From Armillaria gallica (taxonomy: Eukaryota; Basidiomycota; Agaricomycetes; Agaricales; Physalacriaceae): a stretch of 64,000 bases of DNA. Where the stretch lies: NCBI GenBank assembly GCA_037576215.1, contig JBANDB010000009.1, positions 2,170,001 to 2,234,000 of the forward strand. The letters run 5' to 3'. Within the stretch, counting starts at the first letter, position 1. Each line of letters starts with the position of its first letter. This document shows, one piece after another, positions 12,815 through 25,535 of this stretch. A model generated the notes under the pieces. That model did no database searches, was not told the origin of the DNA, and was given only the letters and a program-made list of their open reading frames with translations. A program made the translations under genes and the position numbers.

Positions 12815-15800
12815 TCAAGCACCGGGTAAGAATACATTTAACCCCGCTGCTTGGATCTTTGCCGGGTCCTCCTGGTTTAGCATAGAGATGAGTTGAATCA
12901 GCTCTGCCCGAATCTCATCACCGATTTGATCAGGTTGAGGTGGCAAGACAACGGCAAATTCTTGTAAGAGGGTATCGAGATGAGGGAGGAGGACGTTGGA
13001 GTTGGTTCGGAAGAGGTGGAAGATAGCGCGGAATACAGGGCGGTTCTCTAGGAAGTCGTTCTTCAATGGGAGTGCGTTGAGCCATACAGGAAGAACTTGG
13101 TCGAGCGGCAGAGCAGCGGTATTGCGTACGATGAGACGCGCAACGGCACCAGCTGCATTGTCCTTGGCATTGAGGCGGGTCGCTGGACTTTCAGGACGGA
13201 CGACGAAGAGAGGTTGAAGGGCTGCGAGGATGAGGAGATATTGTGGTGACAAGTCCATCTGAGAATGTTCTACAAGCAATCCAATACCAAATGCTGCATT
13301 GCTGAGAACCTCGGGCTCTTCGTCGCTTAAAGCGCGGTAGAAGAGCTCAAGAAGGGGTTCTGAGGATGGCGTAACTGACTCTTTCATGCCAGCAATGATC
13401 TCGGCCAAGCAGCCAATGGCAGATGAACGATCGCTAAGCGAGCGGCCTTTTTTCTAGAAATGAAAGAGTAATTCAGTTGCCAGGACACGTAAACCAATCA
13501 AAAGCACTTACGTAGAACTTGGAGATGAGAGGGAAATATGTGCCAAAGGCAGGAGCAAAATCAGCACCCAAGACATTAGCCAAAGCGGACACAAGGTCTC
13601 CTGCGGAAGAAATCAGGACAGAATCATATTCAGCCTGATCTTCGGGGGCTTCTTCAGTTTCATCCTGGTCAGGATCTTGTTGACAGAACGCCTTTTGGCC
13701 TAGGATTTGAAGAGCGATCTCAGAAACTCGGTCGAGGTCTGTCAACTCATAAGGGTATGAAAGAGGCAAGATCGGAAAACAACATACAACCGTCAACAAG
13801 TGCAGGACCAATCTTGTTCAAAGTTTCTGCGAAGCCGACGCATAGAGATGAAACGACAGACCTAGAAAATGAAATGCGATTAGTTCAGAGTTCCATAGAA
13901 GATGATTAATGTATGTGATCAGTCTAATAATAAAAATAGTCTCATGCGCATTTGCGTCGAAGTGAGCTGAGTTAAATTTTTCATCACGCAGCGATAATGC
14001 TGACATGAGAGGAGATTCAAAACTCACTTGTTGTCTTCAGTCTGGTACATTTCCAATAAATTGGGAACAACGTGGTTAATGAGGTCCCGCACGGTACTTT
14101 GTACAGGCACTTGCTAAAAGCACTGTTAGGCCATCGGTAATTCGGAGCCTATGATCGCGACGCACCACGACTTTACCGGGGACCCATTCTTGGTGATCAC
14201 TCAGATCGTAGAAGGTCCTGACGATCTCGAGCAAAGAGTCCATCGCACTCTTCCTGATGCCCTCATAGTAGTGGTTAAGAAGCTCAGTGAGCTCCAAGGA
14301 GCAGGGCTCAATATAAGGGAAGAAATGATGCTTGGTGGAAGCGAAGAGAGTGCCAATGGTGTCAGCAGCAATCTCTTTCTCAACAGCAATCGCGCTGTTG
14401 ACGTCCATCATCTTGTTGAGATCGAGATCGTCCAACTCAACGCCATCTGCACCATGACCGTCGTCATCAGAGATTGCAATAGCATTGGAAGGAGAGGATC
14501 CAGAGTCAAACGCCGCCACAGCATCGGAGACAGAGACTAGAAAGGAAAGCGTCAAAATACGAAAAGAAAACAAGGAAATGACACATACACTCTGCTCCGC
14601 CTTCGTCCTGTTTGCAGCTCTGCAGTAACGGAGGAACAACGTTGGGCAGATAAGGAGCAAATTCTTCACCGAACACCCTGGCCATAACGCCAAAGAACAA
14701 GAAGCTGCATTCTCTCAAACGGGCACTCTCCATCTCAATTCCTTGGAACGCCTGCTTCATCATGTTAGAGAAGTATGGTCGGAAAAGATCCTTGCCAACG
14801 GCTTCGGCAAACGTCCCAATAGCATCCATAGTGATGCCTCGAAGCTCGGTCTCCTCTCCCTCGCCGGTGAGCACGAGGAAATGTTGCAGACGTAACATAG
14901 TGTGCTCGAAGTATGGAAGGAAACGTTCCCTGGAAGCATGTGCTGCACTTCCAATGGCGCCAGTGACGACGGCTTTTACGGAAAGAGGCGCTGTCTCCAG
15001 GAGACCAGCAAGCCGTTCCATGATAAGATGGAGATATTGATCGATAACATCGTGTAGGATCTCAAGGAGAGTGTCAAGAGCGCCACAGGCAGCGCGCTGA
15101 GTGGGCTCATCATTGATGAGGTTCATTATGGCCTGTATGTTGCGAGCTTTAGATGCAAAGACTCTTTATAGGGATCCAACACTTACTGGAACGAGCATGG
15201 CGTGTTTGGCAACGCACTCGTCCTCGAGCCATTCGCAGAGGCAGCTAACAGCAGCGCAGGTCGCCTTCCTGACACCAGCATCGTTATCTTGCAAGCCTAC
15301 TTCGATCATGGGCCAGACTTGAGCCATCTGAGCCCCCATGAATTCACTGCAACCTTCGACAGCAACACCAAGAGCCAACATGGCACCTCGCCTCTGGGTA
15401 GCGTCGGCCGAAGAGAAATACTGCACGATGAGGCCCCGCAGGAATGGGAAGACTTGAGTGGGCGGCAAGTTGGAGGATAGGCCATCGATGATACGAAGAG
15501 CAGACTAAAATGAGGCTGTCAAGACAAATATACATTTCAAGAAGACATCATGCTCACGCGGGAAGGCGCCTCGTCGTCTACGTCCTCAGGTTCTTCTTCA
15601 GTCGTAATAGGCATGAGATGCTCCAACATTACAGGAGCAAGACTGGCGCTCTGGACTTTTGATTTCTTGCTAGTTCAGGGGTCACCAATTCAGCAAAATT
15701 CGGCGTGACAAGCTCTTTGATACTCACTACTGAACAGTCCAATTCAACGCATTAAGAGCTAGAACTCTTAAGTCAGCCTCGAAGTTACGATTGCCTCCAC

Positions 15801-16980
15801 ATTGGAGAAGGAAATGGACAAGGTCGGGGATGTTCTTGCTAAGGATGGGAACTTCCTGTAGATAGCGTCAAGATGACAATGTCAACGCCGTGACTGAATG
15901 ATACCTACAAGGATGAGAAGAGTCTCCAGAACATCAAACAAATGACGCGCTCCTCCATCATTGCCAGTCTCGACTGTCTGGCCAATGACTTGAATTATAG
16001 AAGGAAGGAGAGCTTGATACATGGCCTAGAATGTCGTCAGAAGATATTTTAAAACGAAAATCAACGGGCACATACGAGCTCCTGCTTGTCGTCAGAATCG
16101 ATGTACTGGGCGATAACCCCCAGCGCCCTGTATACTGCATCAACTTCACGTCACAAGTCAAGAACTTGTACCAACCTGACTGTGGTGATGCGAACTTCGA
16201 TAGACTCCGGATCATTTATAGTTTGATTAAAGAGCTTGAAGAGCTCCACGAGGTGAGTTTGGAAACCTTCACAGATGTTCTCGAGTACGGAATAGAGCAT
16301 AAATGTACCGACTTCGCGGTGGGCAACCACAGGAGAGGTGCAGGCCTGATGGAGAAAGGGCAGAAGCTGTGGCCAAGTGCCTGCAGGGACTTCAATTGAT
16401 GAGATGGCGGCTAAGACGCGCGCAGCAGAGTGTCTGACGAGGGTGCTACAGCCAATGGCTCAGATAGGAACAGGGAAACTCGAAAGGACGGCAGAACATA
16501 CCTCTGTTCTTTTAAGATGAGCTCGGGGAAGTTGGCCTTCAACTGATCGCGCTCCGTTTGAGGAACGGACATCCACAACTTTCCACTATCGTAATCGATG
16601 CGTTTTCTCAACTCTACAGCCGCAAGTTGACGGATCTGATACACAGTCGCGTTTATGCCTCTTTCCACGAGTTGACAAAGCGAGCGACACGTACGGCTTG
16701 TTCTTCGGAATTGGCGATGATATACGCGAGGGCAGGGATACACTCCGCATTCTTGTAATACTGTTGCTTCAGCTGAGCAGTCGCCTACGATCGTGAAGAC
16801 GCATCTGAGCATAAAAATCATAGGACCAAAATTAAGTGGGTCTCACAGCTTTCAGTTGTGCTGTGTCGTTGGAAAGTGTCTGCCTGAGCAGGGAAAGTAA
16901 ACCCTCCGTGAAATTGGACTAAATGGAAGATTAGACACTGGTGACGCGCACATCAGGCCAGATAGAGAGCTCACAGCCAT
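12815..16980 (-). CDS. Importin beta-4 / karyopherin Kap123, 16 exons
   Basis: A HEAT-repeat nuclear import receptor. In yeast, Kap123 imports ribosomal proteins and histones. Exons read downward: 16980-16975 (ATGGCT only), 16918-16847, 16784-16695, 16635-16502, 16445-16176, 16127-16076, 16025-15909, 15855-15728, 15669-15558, 15504-15187, 15132-14589, 14536-14166, 14113-14028, 13861-13791, 13738-13512 and 13453-12815. They sum to exactly 1079 codons (1078 residues), close to yeast Kap123 (1113). Motifs include IRQLAAVELRKRI, TLVRHSAARVLAAIS, LALNALNWTVQYKKSKVQ, GVRKATCAAVSCLCEW and LRECSFLFFGVMARVFG. An acidic insert (SDDDGH, ELDDLDLN) lies in exon 12. Introns are 48-62 bp except 13862-14027 at 166 bp. 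A decayed copy of its 5' end and promoter lies at 50520-51380. Confidence 0.96.
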
Positions 16981-17663
16981 CGTAGCGGGCAGAAGAAGGG
17001 GGGAAAGGGGAGAGATGAGGGAAGATGGTGGTTAGGGATTAACGAAAAGAAAAGAACAAGTGAAGCCAAAATTTTTGTCGGAGTTGTAAAAAGTAACCAG
17101 AATAGGTTTTCCGGCATATTCCGCCTGCACTTTGCCACCCGTGAGCGCTGACGGTCCCGGTTTGGTTTGGTCCTGGTCCTGTTGCCACTTTCCACCCTCT
17201 CTGGACCTTGGTACTTTTAAGTTCGCCTGTGGCTTCCATCAGCTTGCGAAATGCACTATCATGGGGGCCACCATGCCACAGATGTTTTTTTTCCAAATTC
17301 TCAACGATAAATGTCTGTAACTTGGGCCGTCCTAGTAATCCGTTCACAATGTTTGCTTGCCGTTTACGTGCTTCTTTGTTACCATGCATTTGTGTCACAA
17401 TAAGGTCCTTGCTATTACCTTTGTTCTTCAAGCTTCAACACCGACTTCTTGGGATAATGGACTCTTGATCGCGGTGACTACCATTGTTCAACAAAGTTCA
17501 TTGCCACAGAGGTTTCGTGCCCCGCTCCTGCTAATAAACCGCGTTCTCTCGGTCGCCAGTCATTTTTACCCCATCGTTCCAGGCGAACGATATACCACAC
17601 TCTAAGCTTAGCCATCTTCCATCACATTCGTTCAAATTTCACCGTCCTTCCTCTGTTTGAATT

Positions 17664-18086
17664 ATGCCGCGCAGCCTTTCATTCCGACAACGTCTAGCCA
17701 GCTCTCCTCTACGTTGTTCTAAGAAGCTATTCAAATCTGCGTGAGTGGCACACCTTTTGTGCACTAAGTTCTCGCCTCTTATGTTCATTTGAATTTCCAG
17801 TACATGTCCACGCCTCCCGTCGCAAGATTCACCCTCTGGTCCAGATGCAGAGGGTGCCGCTCAGCCTCCTCAACCTCGTCGACGTCAACGTACATCCTTG
17901 AAGAGGTGGCTTGTATTGCTATGGAAGCGTTTCAGTCGGCCGAACCATCCCAGGCAGTCGGGGCGATTCTCATTCGTGCCTCCCGGCTTCACCTTTGTCT
18001 CCATCATCTCGATGCCCAGAAAGAGAGACAGTAGAGAAATTCGTCACGCCCGACGATTCGGGGTCTTCTTTGAAGAAAGTGAGTAG
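17664..18086 (+). CDS. Small basic hypothetical protein, two exons
   Basis: Not recognised. Exon 17664-17740 (MPRSLSFRQRLASSPLRCSK onward) joins exon 17801-18086 through a GTGAGT-TTTCCAG intron of 60 bp. The result is about 120 residues, rich in Arg, Pro and Ser. No transmembrane helix or domain is evident. The 3' end could instead continue through a second GTGAGT-CATAG intron (18079-18122) to a stop near 18241. It is divergent from the importin gene, with about 680 bp shared upstream. Splice signals and phase support a gene, but coding quality is modest. Confidence 0.45.
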
Positions 18087-18266
18087 TTTCTACTTATCTG
18101 ATTGAGCTGCCCTTTGACATAGGGTCGCAATGTAGCTCCCTTCTCCCTCAGAGGTCTCGTGTAAAAAACAGGCTTTTAGCGCACTCTCTACCATACATGT
18201 CTCACTCCAAGCACATGAGGGACAATGACATATGTTTATAGGACATTTACTACTGTAGATTAGCGT

Positions 18267-20263
18267 CTATACTACATCTGTACGGCGGTCGTCGCCATCC
18301 TCGGTGGCAACATCAGTTTGAAACTTTCCTAACCCGAGCAGCATCGAGGTCAGAATCAGAAATGCAGCCATGACGATGTACATGATCTTTAGCTGTCCAG
18401 TACTGGGTGACATGTATAAGGCACCTTGTATAAAACTCGTCTTGACCGACAGTCAATGTAGGTCATACCATACACTGATAATACGTACCGAAATAGTCCT
18501 TCCTACTTCTTGAATGGCGGCAAGGGTTCCAAATAAAACGGCAAGTCTAGATGTGTGTCCAACCTGCGTGGCCTGAAAGGAAGCCAAACAAAATAAGGCC
18601 GGAATGACGCCGGTGAATAGAAACGAAACGGAGGTGAAGAAGAGGTGGACAAGCCGCGCTGGTTCGGTGGTAGGTATAGCAATGACCAACAGGGCCAGAA
18701 AAGCGTCTAGGGAGACACTATACTGAACTAACCGCCTGGTGATATACAACAAGCACTGTAGCTCTTTGCCATAGATGTGCTTCAGCAGGCGGTTTAAACC
18801 TAAATTCAAGCGAATCTTTCACTTGCCAATAATGAATCAAGACAAGGCTTACCAGGATATACATACACAAGAGCAACTGCGGTCACTCCAAAAATGTACA
18901 GGGCGTAAAAGAAAGCCTATCGCACTTTAGAAATTTCATCCTCTTCAATCTTCGGATACTCACGAAATCGTTGAAATGTCTATACTGCCACAGATGTTCA
19001 TAAGCCAATTTGAGATACGGAAAATCCTACCGAAGTGAATCAACATCGGGTCACTTTCGGGTGCGAGAGGTATTACCAATGTCAAAGAATAAAGAAACAC
19101 TGAAAGACCTAGGATTAGGTATGACTGACGGTGGGGAGGTGAGGCGGCGAATGAATATGGGAATTCGGCACGGAAGTTAGACACCATATCTCGACGTTCC
19201 TGGCTGCCTATTGTTTGGAGTGATTCTGGAAGTATTGTGGCAATCCACAGTAGGTTCGCAGCAAGGATAAGTGCAATCATCACGAATGGATAAGAGTTTT
19301 CGGGACGTATTTGACCACCCCAGGTGTTAAAGTCACCGAACTACACATCAGTTCGCTTGCTGCTTAAGAGAACGAGAACGAGAACGAGAGCAGAGGCGGA
19401 CGTACCTGAATAGCCATGATGATTGTGACATATGCGACGGCAAATAGCGTACTGAATTTTCCAAATCTAAATTACTTTATCTATTAATAATAGTAGTGGG
19501 CAATATAAAGACTGCGCTCACCTGGACGATAATGAAGTACAGTCGGCCACGTAACTGTATACCGGATGACATTGAATCCATGGAATACTAAGGCGACTAC
19601 GTACGCATGTAGGATTCCATAGAGCAGTGCATGTCCGCCGAACAAGCCCTGTAATACAGATAGCGCCAAAAGAACCGGGGCATTTGCCCACCTGTATCTA
19701 TCGATGCAAATTAAACACGCGTCTCTAGAGGAAACGTTCAAAGTCGTGGACTCGCATGTAGCCTTGGAACTTACAGAACAAGAAGAAACAAGCAAACTAA
19801 AAGCAGGACAGGTTTCCGGCCCCATATATCTCCAAGACGACCCCACCATCCAATTGAAACGAGGGTAAACAAGACGCGGAGTATAGTCATAACTTAGGAG
19901 ATGAAAATAAGATGCAGCAGTCAGAAACCTCTGACCAGAAGCTTACGGTCCCCAGTGACTACACCTCCAACGCTGGGAGTGTACCATATGTTCTTGATAT
20001 AAAATGGAATATAGAATTCATGAATGCCCCACTGGGATCGATCAGTATAGGGCTGCTCATGATCAAAATATGCACCTGTATTGAAAACAACACAATAACA
20101 GGAACGAGTCTGATAGTTGCATTAACAAAAATGGCACGTGAGCGCGATAGACATCGTACCGAGCAATACTCCCCGTATAAACCGTACGACTAACAACATG
20201 ATTTTGTAGCAAAGGAGTTTGCTCAGTGATAACTTGTGTCGGATCTGTAGTCGGTTCCGCCAT
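18267..20263 (-). CDS. Major facilitator superfamily transporter (multi-exon)
   Basis: A polytopic membrane carrier. The amino end (MAEPTTDPTQVITEQTPLLQ) has the acidic TPLL-type leader common in fungal MFS drug-type transporters. The superfamily motif A is clear at about 19800-19840, GWWGRLGDIWGRKPVLLLV, in the loop between helices 2 and 3. Further hydrophobic exons include ALSVLQGLFGGHALLYGI (helix 4), FVMIALILAANLLWIATILP, SYLILGLSVFLYSLTLVIPL and, near the end, a C-terminal helix FLILTSMLLGLGKF. The stop is TAG at 18267-18269. At least seven exons are visible and I did not resolve every boundary, especially 19850-20200. The substrate cannot be told. It is related to the TetA/HIAT1-like or DHA1 branch by motif A only. 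The gene is divergent from the amidohydrolase gene. Confidence 0.8.
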
Positions 20264-20911
20264 GGTGAGATGAAGTGAAGCCCGAGACCGTTGTTAGCGT
20301 AACAACACCATCAATTGGAGGCTGTGGCTGGTCAGGCGACCCGTGATAGAATCTAGATCCTTACCATATTTAAATTGAAAATGTGGTACTTTCTCCTGTT
20401 GCGACCTGAGCGCTGAGCTGTGAGATCAAAAATCGTAGCCTGGCTCATCCTCGACGCATGCGCTAATGCTACCGCTTTTGATTTTGATTTTGATGGTTGT
20501 CACGAGTTGATTTATGTGAATAAGACATACTCGTACTTTGTTGTTATGAATGACGACTGATTCGCTCGACAGCACGTCTTATGATCCAGTCTAGGGAAAG
20601 GGAAGTTTGGATCTGCCGGATAACAACGCTCGCCAATATATATGAGCTCGAGTCTGAATTCTGACGCCTGAGAGGATACCAATTAACACAGATATTGAAT
20701 CGTGATAAAGTTTAGCGTAGTAAGAACTCAATCTTAGTATCTTCCTCCAGAGGAGTCGTGGTTGATTATCCGGCTGATTTTTTGTGTTGGTCCGTGGCCT
20801 TATTAAGGGCCGGCTGGGCTGGCGGCCATCTTATCTCCTCCTCGTGACCGCATACATTTATCATTGCTATCTCATCATGTCGTCGTTTTCCCATCTTCAA
20901 GGCTGGCCACC
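20264..20911. promoter_or_regulatory. Divergent promoter region between the MFS and amidohydrolase genes
   Basis: About 650 bp shared between two divergent genes, so it must hold both promoters. No gene, canonical TATA box or repeat was identified. The stretch just before the amidohydrolase start is rich in CTCCTC/TCTCAT pyrimidine runs, as often seen near fungal transcription starts. Confidence 0.4.
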
Positions 20912-23900
20912 ATGTCTGAAAAGGCCTTGATAGCGCCTTATGCGCTCCAGCAGTTCAACGGAAGGAAGAAATCGGCGGTTTTCACCCGACTCTTTGCCGG
21001 AATCTCTGTTGGCTTTCTGTTATTCGCTTCGCAGGCGCTATGGTTTCACTGGGCAAAAGATAAAACTACGCATATTCCCCTTCATGCAGCAGAGACTTTG
21101 CAGAAATGCAAACTTCTTGATGTGCCACCGGGTCCACCACCAGGTTTCCACTCGCGGACAGACTCGGACCGTTTCGTACCGGGCACGAAAGCTACTTTAC
21201 TCAAGAACGCGACGATCTGGACTGGACGCGTAAACGGACTTGAAGTTGTCAGAGGAGACATCTTACTAGACAAGGGTATAATCAAGGCGGTCGGAGCCAT
21301 TGATCCCGATGCACTGGCTGCATATACGGTGCAGGATCTTGTCACTTACGATGTTGGTGGGGCATGGATTTCTCCAGGGTATGTAATCGATCGGCTGTAT
21401 ACTTCCTTGCTCATGTCATCTCAGAATCGTCGACCTTCATTCACATATTGGTGTCGGTAGTTCACCTCACCTGTCGGGGGCGAGCGACACAAACTCTCGC
21501 CACGGTATCATTCAGCCATGGCTTCGCAGTCTTGACGGACTTAACAGTCACGATGACTCTTACCGTCTCTCCATCTCTGGTGGTGTTACTACAGCTCTTG
21601 TTCTTCCTGGTTCTGCAAATGGCATTGGTGGACAAGGGTTTGTCATCAAGTTGCGTCCTACTGCTGAACGGTCGCCATCGTCTTTGTTGTTGGAATCACC
21701 GTTCTCCATCAACGGCACTGAAGTAGATCCATCCTTACCGCCCCGGTGGCGGCAAATGAAGCATGCTTGTGGTATGTGCCGCTAGAGCGACGCTTTCTAG
21801 AAGGAATAATAACATGTATAATTGCATTACAGGAGAAAACCCAAGTATGTCCTGTTTGACCCTTTTAAAAATGACTAATCTTTGTTTAGGTCGGGTATAT
21901 TCTGGCACACGCATGGACACTATATGGGCACTCCGGAATGGGTATTCCGTTCCTGACTATGGATCTATTCATAGTCAAGTCTCACGAACGTCTCTAGATA
22001 TGAAAAAGCTCGCCAGATCAAGGAAAAACAGGATGACTACTGTGTGAAAGCACTTACCGGTAACTGGCAAGGCCTAGGCGCATTTCCAGAAGAATTACAG
22101 TGGGAGGCTCTGGTTGATGTGTTGAGAGGCAGGGTCAAGGTTAGCAGTCATTCGATTGAAATGTCCTTTCCCTCACTCCGAGCTAGGTTCAAAACCACTG
22201 TTATGAAGCTGTCGATTTGGATGGGATCGTCCGTGTAAGGTCGGCCCTATACAATGAAGAGACTGCACTAACAAGACCGTCAGCTCACCAATGAATTTAA
22301 ATTCTCCATTGCTGCTTTCCATCATGCACATGAAACATACCTGGTTCCCGACTTGCTTAAGAAAGCTTACGGTTAGAGATACATTATGGACGCGTTTTCC
22401 GCTGACTGTTCTTTAGGCAAACCACCCGCGATTGCTCTTTTTGCCACCAATGCCAGATATAAACGCGAGGCGTATCGTGGATCAGAGTTTGCGCCACGTA
22501 TTTTAGCAGATAATGGGCTCAATGTTGTCATGAAGGCAAGATGCTCTGATATGTTAGCCGACTCACCTACTTATATAATCTCATAGAGCGACCATCCAGT
22601 CTTGAATTCACGATACCTTCTTCACGAAGCTCAACAAGCTCACTACTATGGATTAGGAGATAATCTAGCGCTGGCGTCCGTGACATCTACGCCTGCATCT
22701 GTGATGGGACAAGACCACAGAATAGGTTTCATCGACGAAGGATATGATGCAGGTAACAATCTCTAAATGAAGTGCGGTACAGCATTTTTACCTTACTTCT
22801 AGATATCGTCGTCTGGGATAGCCACCCTCTTGCTATTGGCGCGACGCCGAAACAGGTCTATATTGATGGAATCGAACAAATCGAAAAGCCGTATTCTAAT
22901 CCAAAACCAACTGCGTTACAAAGTGTACCGAAAACGCCGAACTTCGATAAAGAGGCTGCGGAAACGCTTAAGCATGACGGTCTACCTCCATTGGAGACGA
23001 AGCAGACTACCTCCGAAACTGTTGTTTTCGTTAACGTTTCCGACGTTTATATACGAGATCATCAGACAGTGAAGCGCAGATTCTCTGCTCAACAATCCAA
23101 TGAAGCAGGTGTTTTAGTGGTCGAGGCCGGAAAAATCGTCTGCGCAGGTGTCAAGGCTACTTGTCTGGCAGAAAACGCCTATCACGACGCTGTCGTGGTA
23201 GATCTTGTCGGGGGTTCGGTGGCGTACGTCCGCAGGTCCCCGTGGATCTGGACTCTTACTGACTTTCTTTCCGTAGTCCAGGGTTTGTATCGTTTGGCAG
23301 TGCACTGGGTCTAAGCCATATTTCAGGTGAAGCAAGCACCAATGATGGCCCAGTCATAGGACCGCTGCTATCTAAGGTCCCAAGTATTCTAGGTGGAGAC
23401 GATGCAATCATCCGGGCCTCGGATGGGTTACAATTTGCCTCGAGAGATAGCTTGTGAGTTCACTTCCCAGGGTTAAATGACGTTGACTGACGTAGGACGC
23501 AGACTCGCTTATCGCAGCGGCGTAACCACGGCCATCGTAGCACCTGTAGCTCGCGGCTTGATATCCGGACTGACAGCGGCATTCTCCACGGGTTCTGCCC
23601 ACAAGCTGCAGAAGGGGGCTGTGGTTCAAGACGCGACTGCTCTGCATGTCATCGTTTCCCTCAATTCTCCGATCAGTGTTAGTACTCAGATCGCTACACT
23701 GCGCCGTCTATTATTAGGAGGCGGAAGTGGTGATCTCGGGACTCAGTTCGAGCGCGTCGCGGCTGTACGTAGCATTGGCGTAATAGTTGTATGGTCGAAT
23801 TCTCATCCCGGTTTATTCAATAGGGCAAAATTCCGCTTGTTATTGATGTCGACAACGCTGACATCATGGCCTCGTTGATACAGCTCAAGTCCGAAATAGA

Positions 23901-24470
23901 AAGGACTACCGAGGTTCCGTTGCGAATGACGTTCGCAGGTGCCGCGGAAGCTCACCTGCTTGCAGCCGAAATCGGATATGCTGGCATTGGCGTCATTGTG
24001 GTACCTCGCGGCCGTTCCCAGCAACATGGGAGCTTCGGAGAATGTGAGTCCAAATGAAGATTGTGAAATGATACGATGTCTAAGGAGGCAATTGCAGTCT
24101 TCCTGGGCCTCCTTTGAGCGAGGATAATGCCATCGGTGTTCTACAAGCACATAATGTAACCATCGGTATCGGAAGCAGTGGTACATGGTCTGTGAGGAAC
24201 GTGCGCTTTGATGTTGCTTGGGTGAGTGGCTTTGCAATGCTTCTGTCTAAGGAATTGTATCTGATCGATAAACAGGCGGCTTTGGAGACGCGCGCGGCAT
24301 TGTCGAAGTCTGAGGTGTTGGCATTGGGGTCAGCCAATATCGAAATCCTCCTCGGTGTCGAAGACGATGCTAGTGATTTGGTAGCTACGAGGTCGGGTTC
24401 CTTGCTTGACTTTGAAGCCAAAGTGGCCGGAATTATTTCTTCGCGTCGAGGCTTAGTTGATATTCTGTGA
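20912..24470 (+). CDS. Membrane-anchored amidohydrolase-superfamily protein (metal-dependent hydrolase fold, two halves)
   Basis: The start at 20912 has an ideal context (GCCACCATGT). A single N-terminal transmembrane anchor (FAGISVGFLLFASQALWF) follows, giving a type II membrane topology. The first half is a metal-dependent TIM-barrel hydrolase with the beta-sandwich lead-in (LLKNATIWTG, GDILLDKGIIKAVG). The HxH metal motif VDLHSHIGV is formed by splicing 21379-21424, and SGGVTTALVLPGSAN, RMDTIWALRNG, NHCYEAVD and ADIVVWDSHPLAIGATPKQV follow. The second half repeats the pattern in degenerate form (VVEAGKIVCAGVKA, YRSGVTTAIVAP) without an obvious HxH, so it may be a non-catalytic duplicate. 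It has about a dozen exons, roughly 900 residues, and a stop at 24470. Fungal homologs are annotated only generally, and the substrate cannot be inferred. Confidence 0.88.
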
Positions 24471-24806
24471 ATTGTCTTGATCTAATTGCAATTGCCTTAG
24501 GATGATCGGTGAGACATCATCGAACCGCATGTGAAATTGTCGCGTGCACGTCTCATCACAGACGGCAGCGCCTCAAAAAAGACAAGTGTTGATTGAATAT
24601 TCCAAGAACTGAATGGAATGGTGCTAGTGTTTAGCTTCCGAAGTTGAATTTCACATGGTCTACTCCACGACTGATTTTCGTATTTCTTCAAAGAACTGAA
24701 TGTGACGCCCTTTGTTCGTCACCGTCTTGATCAGCGACTATAAGTTGTCTCGTGCTCCAATCCTTGAAATCAGGAATCTCCATCTCCTCCTTACCTTTCC
24801 TTCATC
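24471..24806. other. Intergenic, promoter of the 70-residue gene
   Basis: No gene seen. A TATA-like CTATAAG at 24738-24744 lies 63 bases before the ATG of the next small gene. Confidence 0.4.
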
Positions 24807-25173
24807 ATGCCCCCCTACAGCACCGTCCCGGTGAGTATTGTGCTCGCAATGTTGGGTTCCCTTGCTGACATCCATTCTAGACGATAAAAATCTCCCTTCC
24901 CGTGGCCAGTGTTCATACGAGCAAGACGTCTGTGTCGTCTTTCAGCAGTGAGTCTTTGCACTTCCTTACGTTGCAGCATCTCAAGCTGTCCCTCAGATCT
25001 TAATGTTGCGACTGAACTGCGAAATATTTCGAATTCGCCTGATGTGTCCCAAGAGCGGGCTGCCCTGTGAGTCCATATGTTGTCACCTAGGACTTCGATG
25101 TATTGACGAAATCATTGCCAGAGACCGTATCGCGCATGCTTTTGCCCCGCGCAGATACGAAAACGATAACTAA
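24807..25173 (+). CDS. Small four-exon gene, 70-residue protein of unknown function
   Basis: Not recognised. It is too short and too split to appear as an open frame. Exons 24807-24830, 24881-24947, 24997-25066 and 25122-25173 are separated by three introns of 49-55 bp, each with a GTGAGT donor and an AG acceptor. They sum to exactly 71 codons. The product starts MPPYSTVPTIKISLPVASVH and ends FAPRRYENDN. It is hydrophilic, with no signal peptide or membrane helix. Three perfect donors in one frame are hard to get by chance, and a TATA-like box precedes it. The amino end resembles small fungal proteins that begin with a Pro-rich stretch before a short helix, but no family can be named. Confidence 0.65.
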
Positions 25174-25452
25174 CGATTTATTTATATAAAAACATGATCA
25201 TTACATCATTACACATGTTATTTTTACTGTAATTCTATCATTCTCTGGGCGGATTTGGCTGTTATCTCATTACGTCATCATTTTGAGGACGAAAGTGGAA
25301 ACAAGACGGGTGAATCCTGTCGCCTATCGCTTGTCTTTCGCTTCGACGACCATTGTCCAACCTAGCAACGCACTGCTTATCACTTTGTTCTCGAATCTCG
25401 GCACTTCTTCTGTGAACAATGGGTCAACAGTGCGGCCATGAGCCATGTCACC

Positions 25453-25490
25453 TTCAAAAGTTCTCGAAGGTGAAAGTAATACTATAAAGG
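25453..25490 (+). promoter_or_regulatory. Heat-shock-element-like cluster and TATA box
   Basis: TTC and GAA blocks occur as TTC at 25453, TTCTCGAA at 25461-25468 and GAA at 25472. This is close to the nTTCnnGAAn spacing of heat shock elements. A TATAAAGG box follows at 25483-25490, 53 bases before the ATG at 25536. The order and spacing suit a small inducible gene. Confidence 0.35.
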
Positions 25491-25535
25491 GAGGGCGGCG
25501 ACAGATCCTCAGGATCCTCACCCGTCTTTTTGAAC

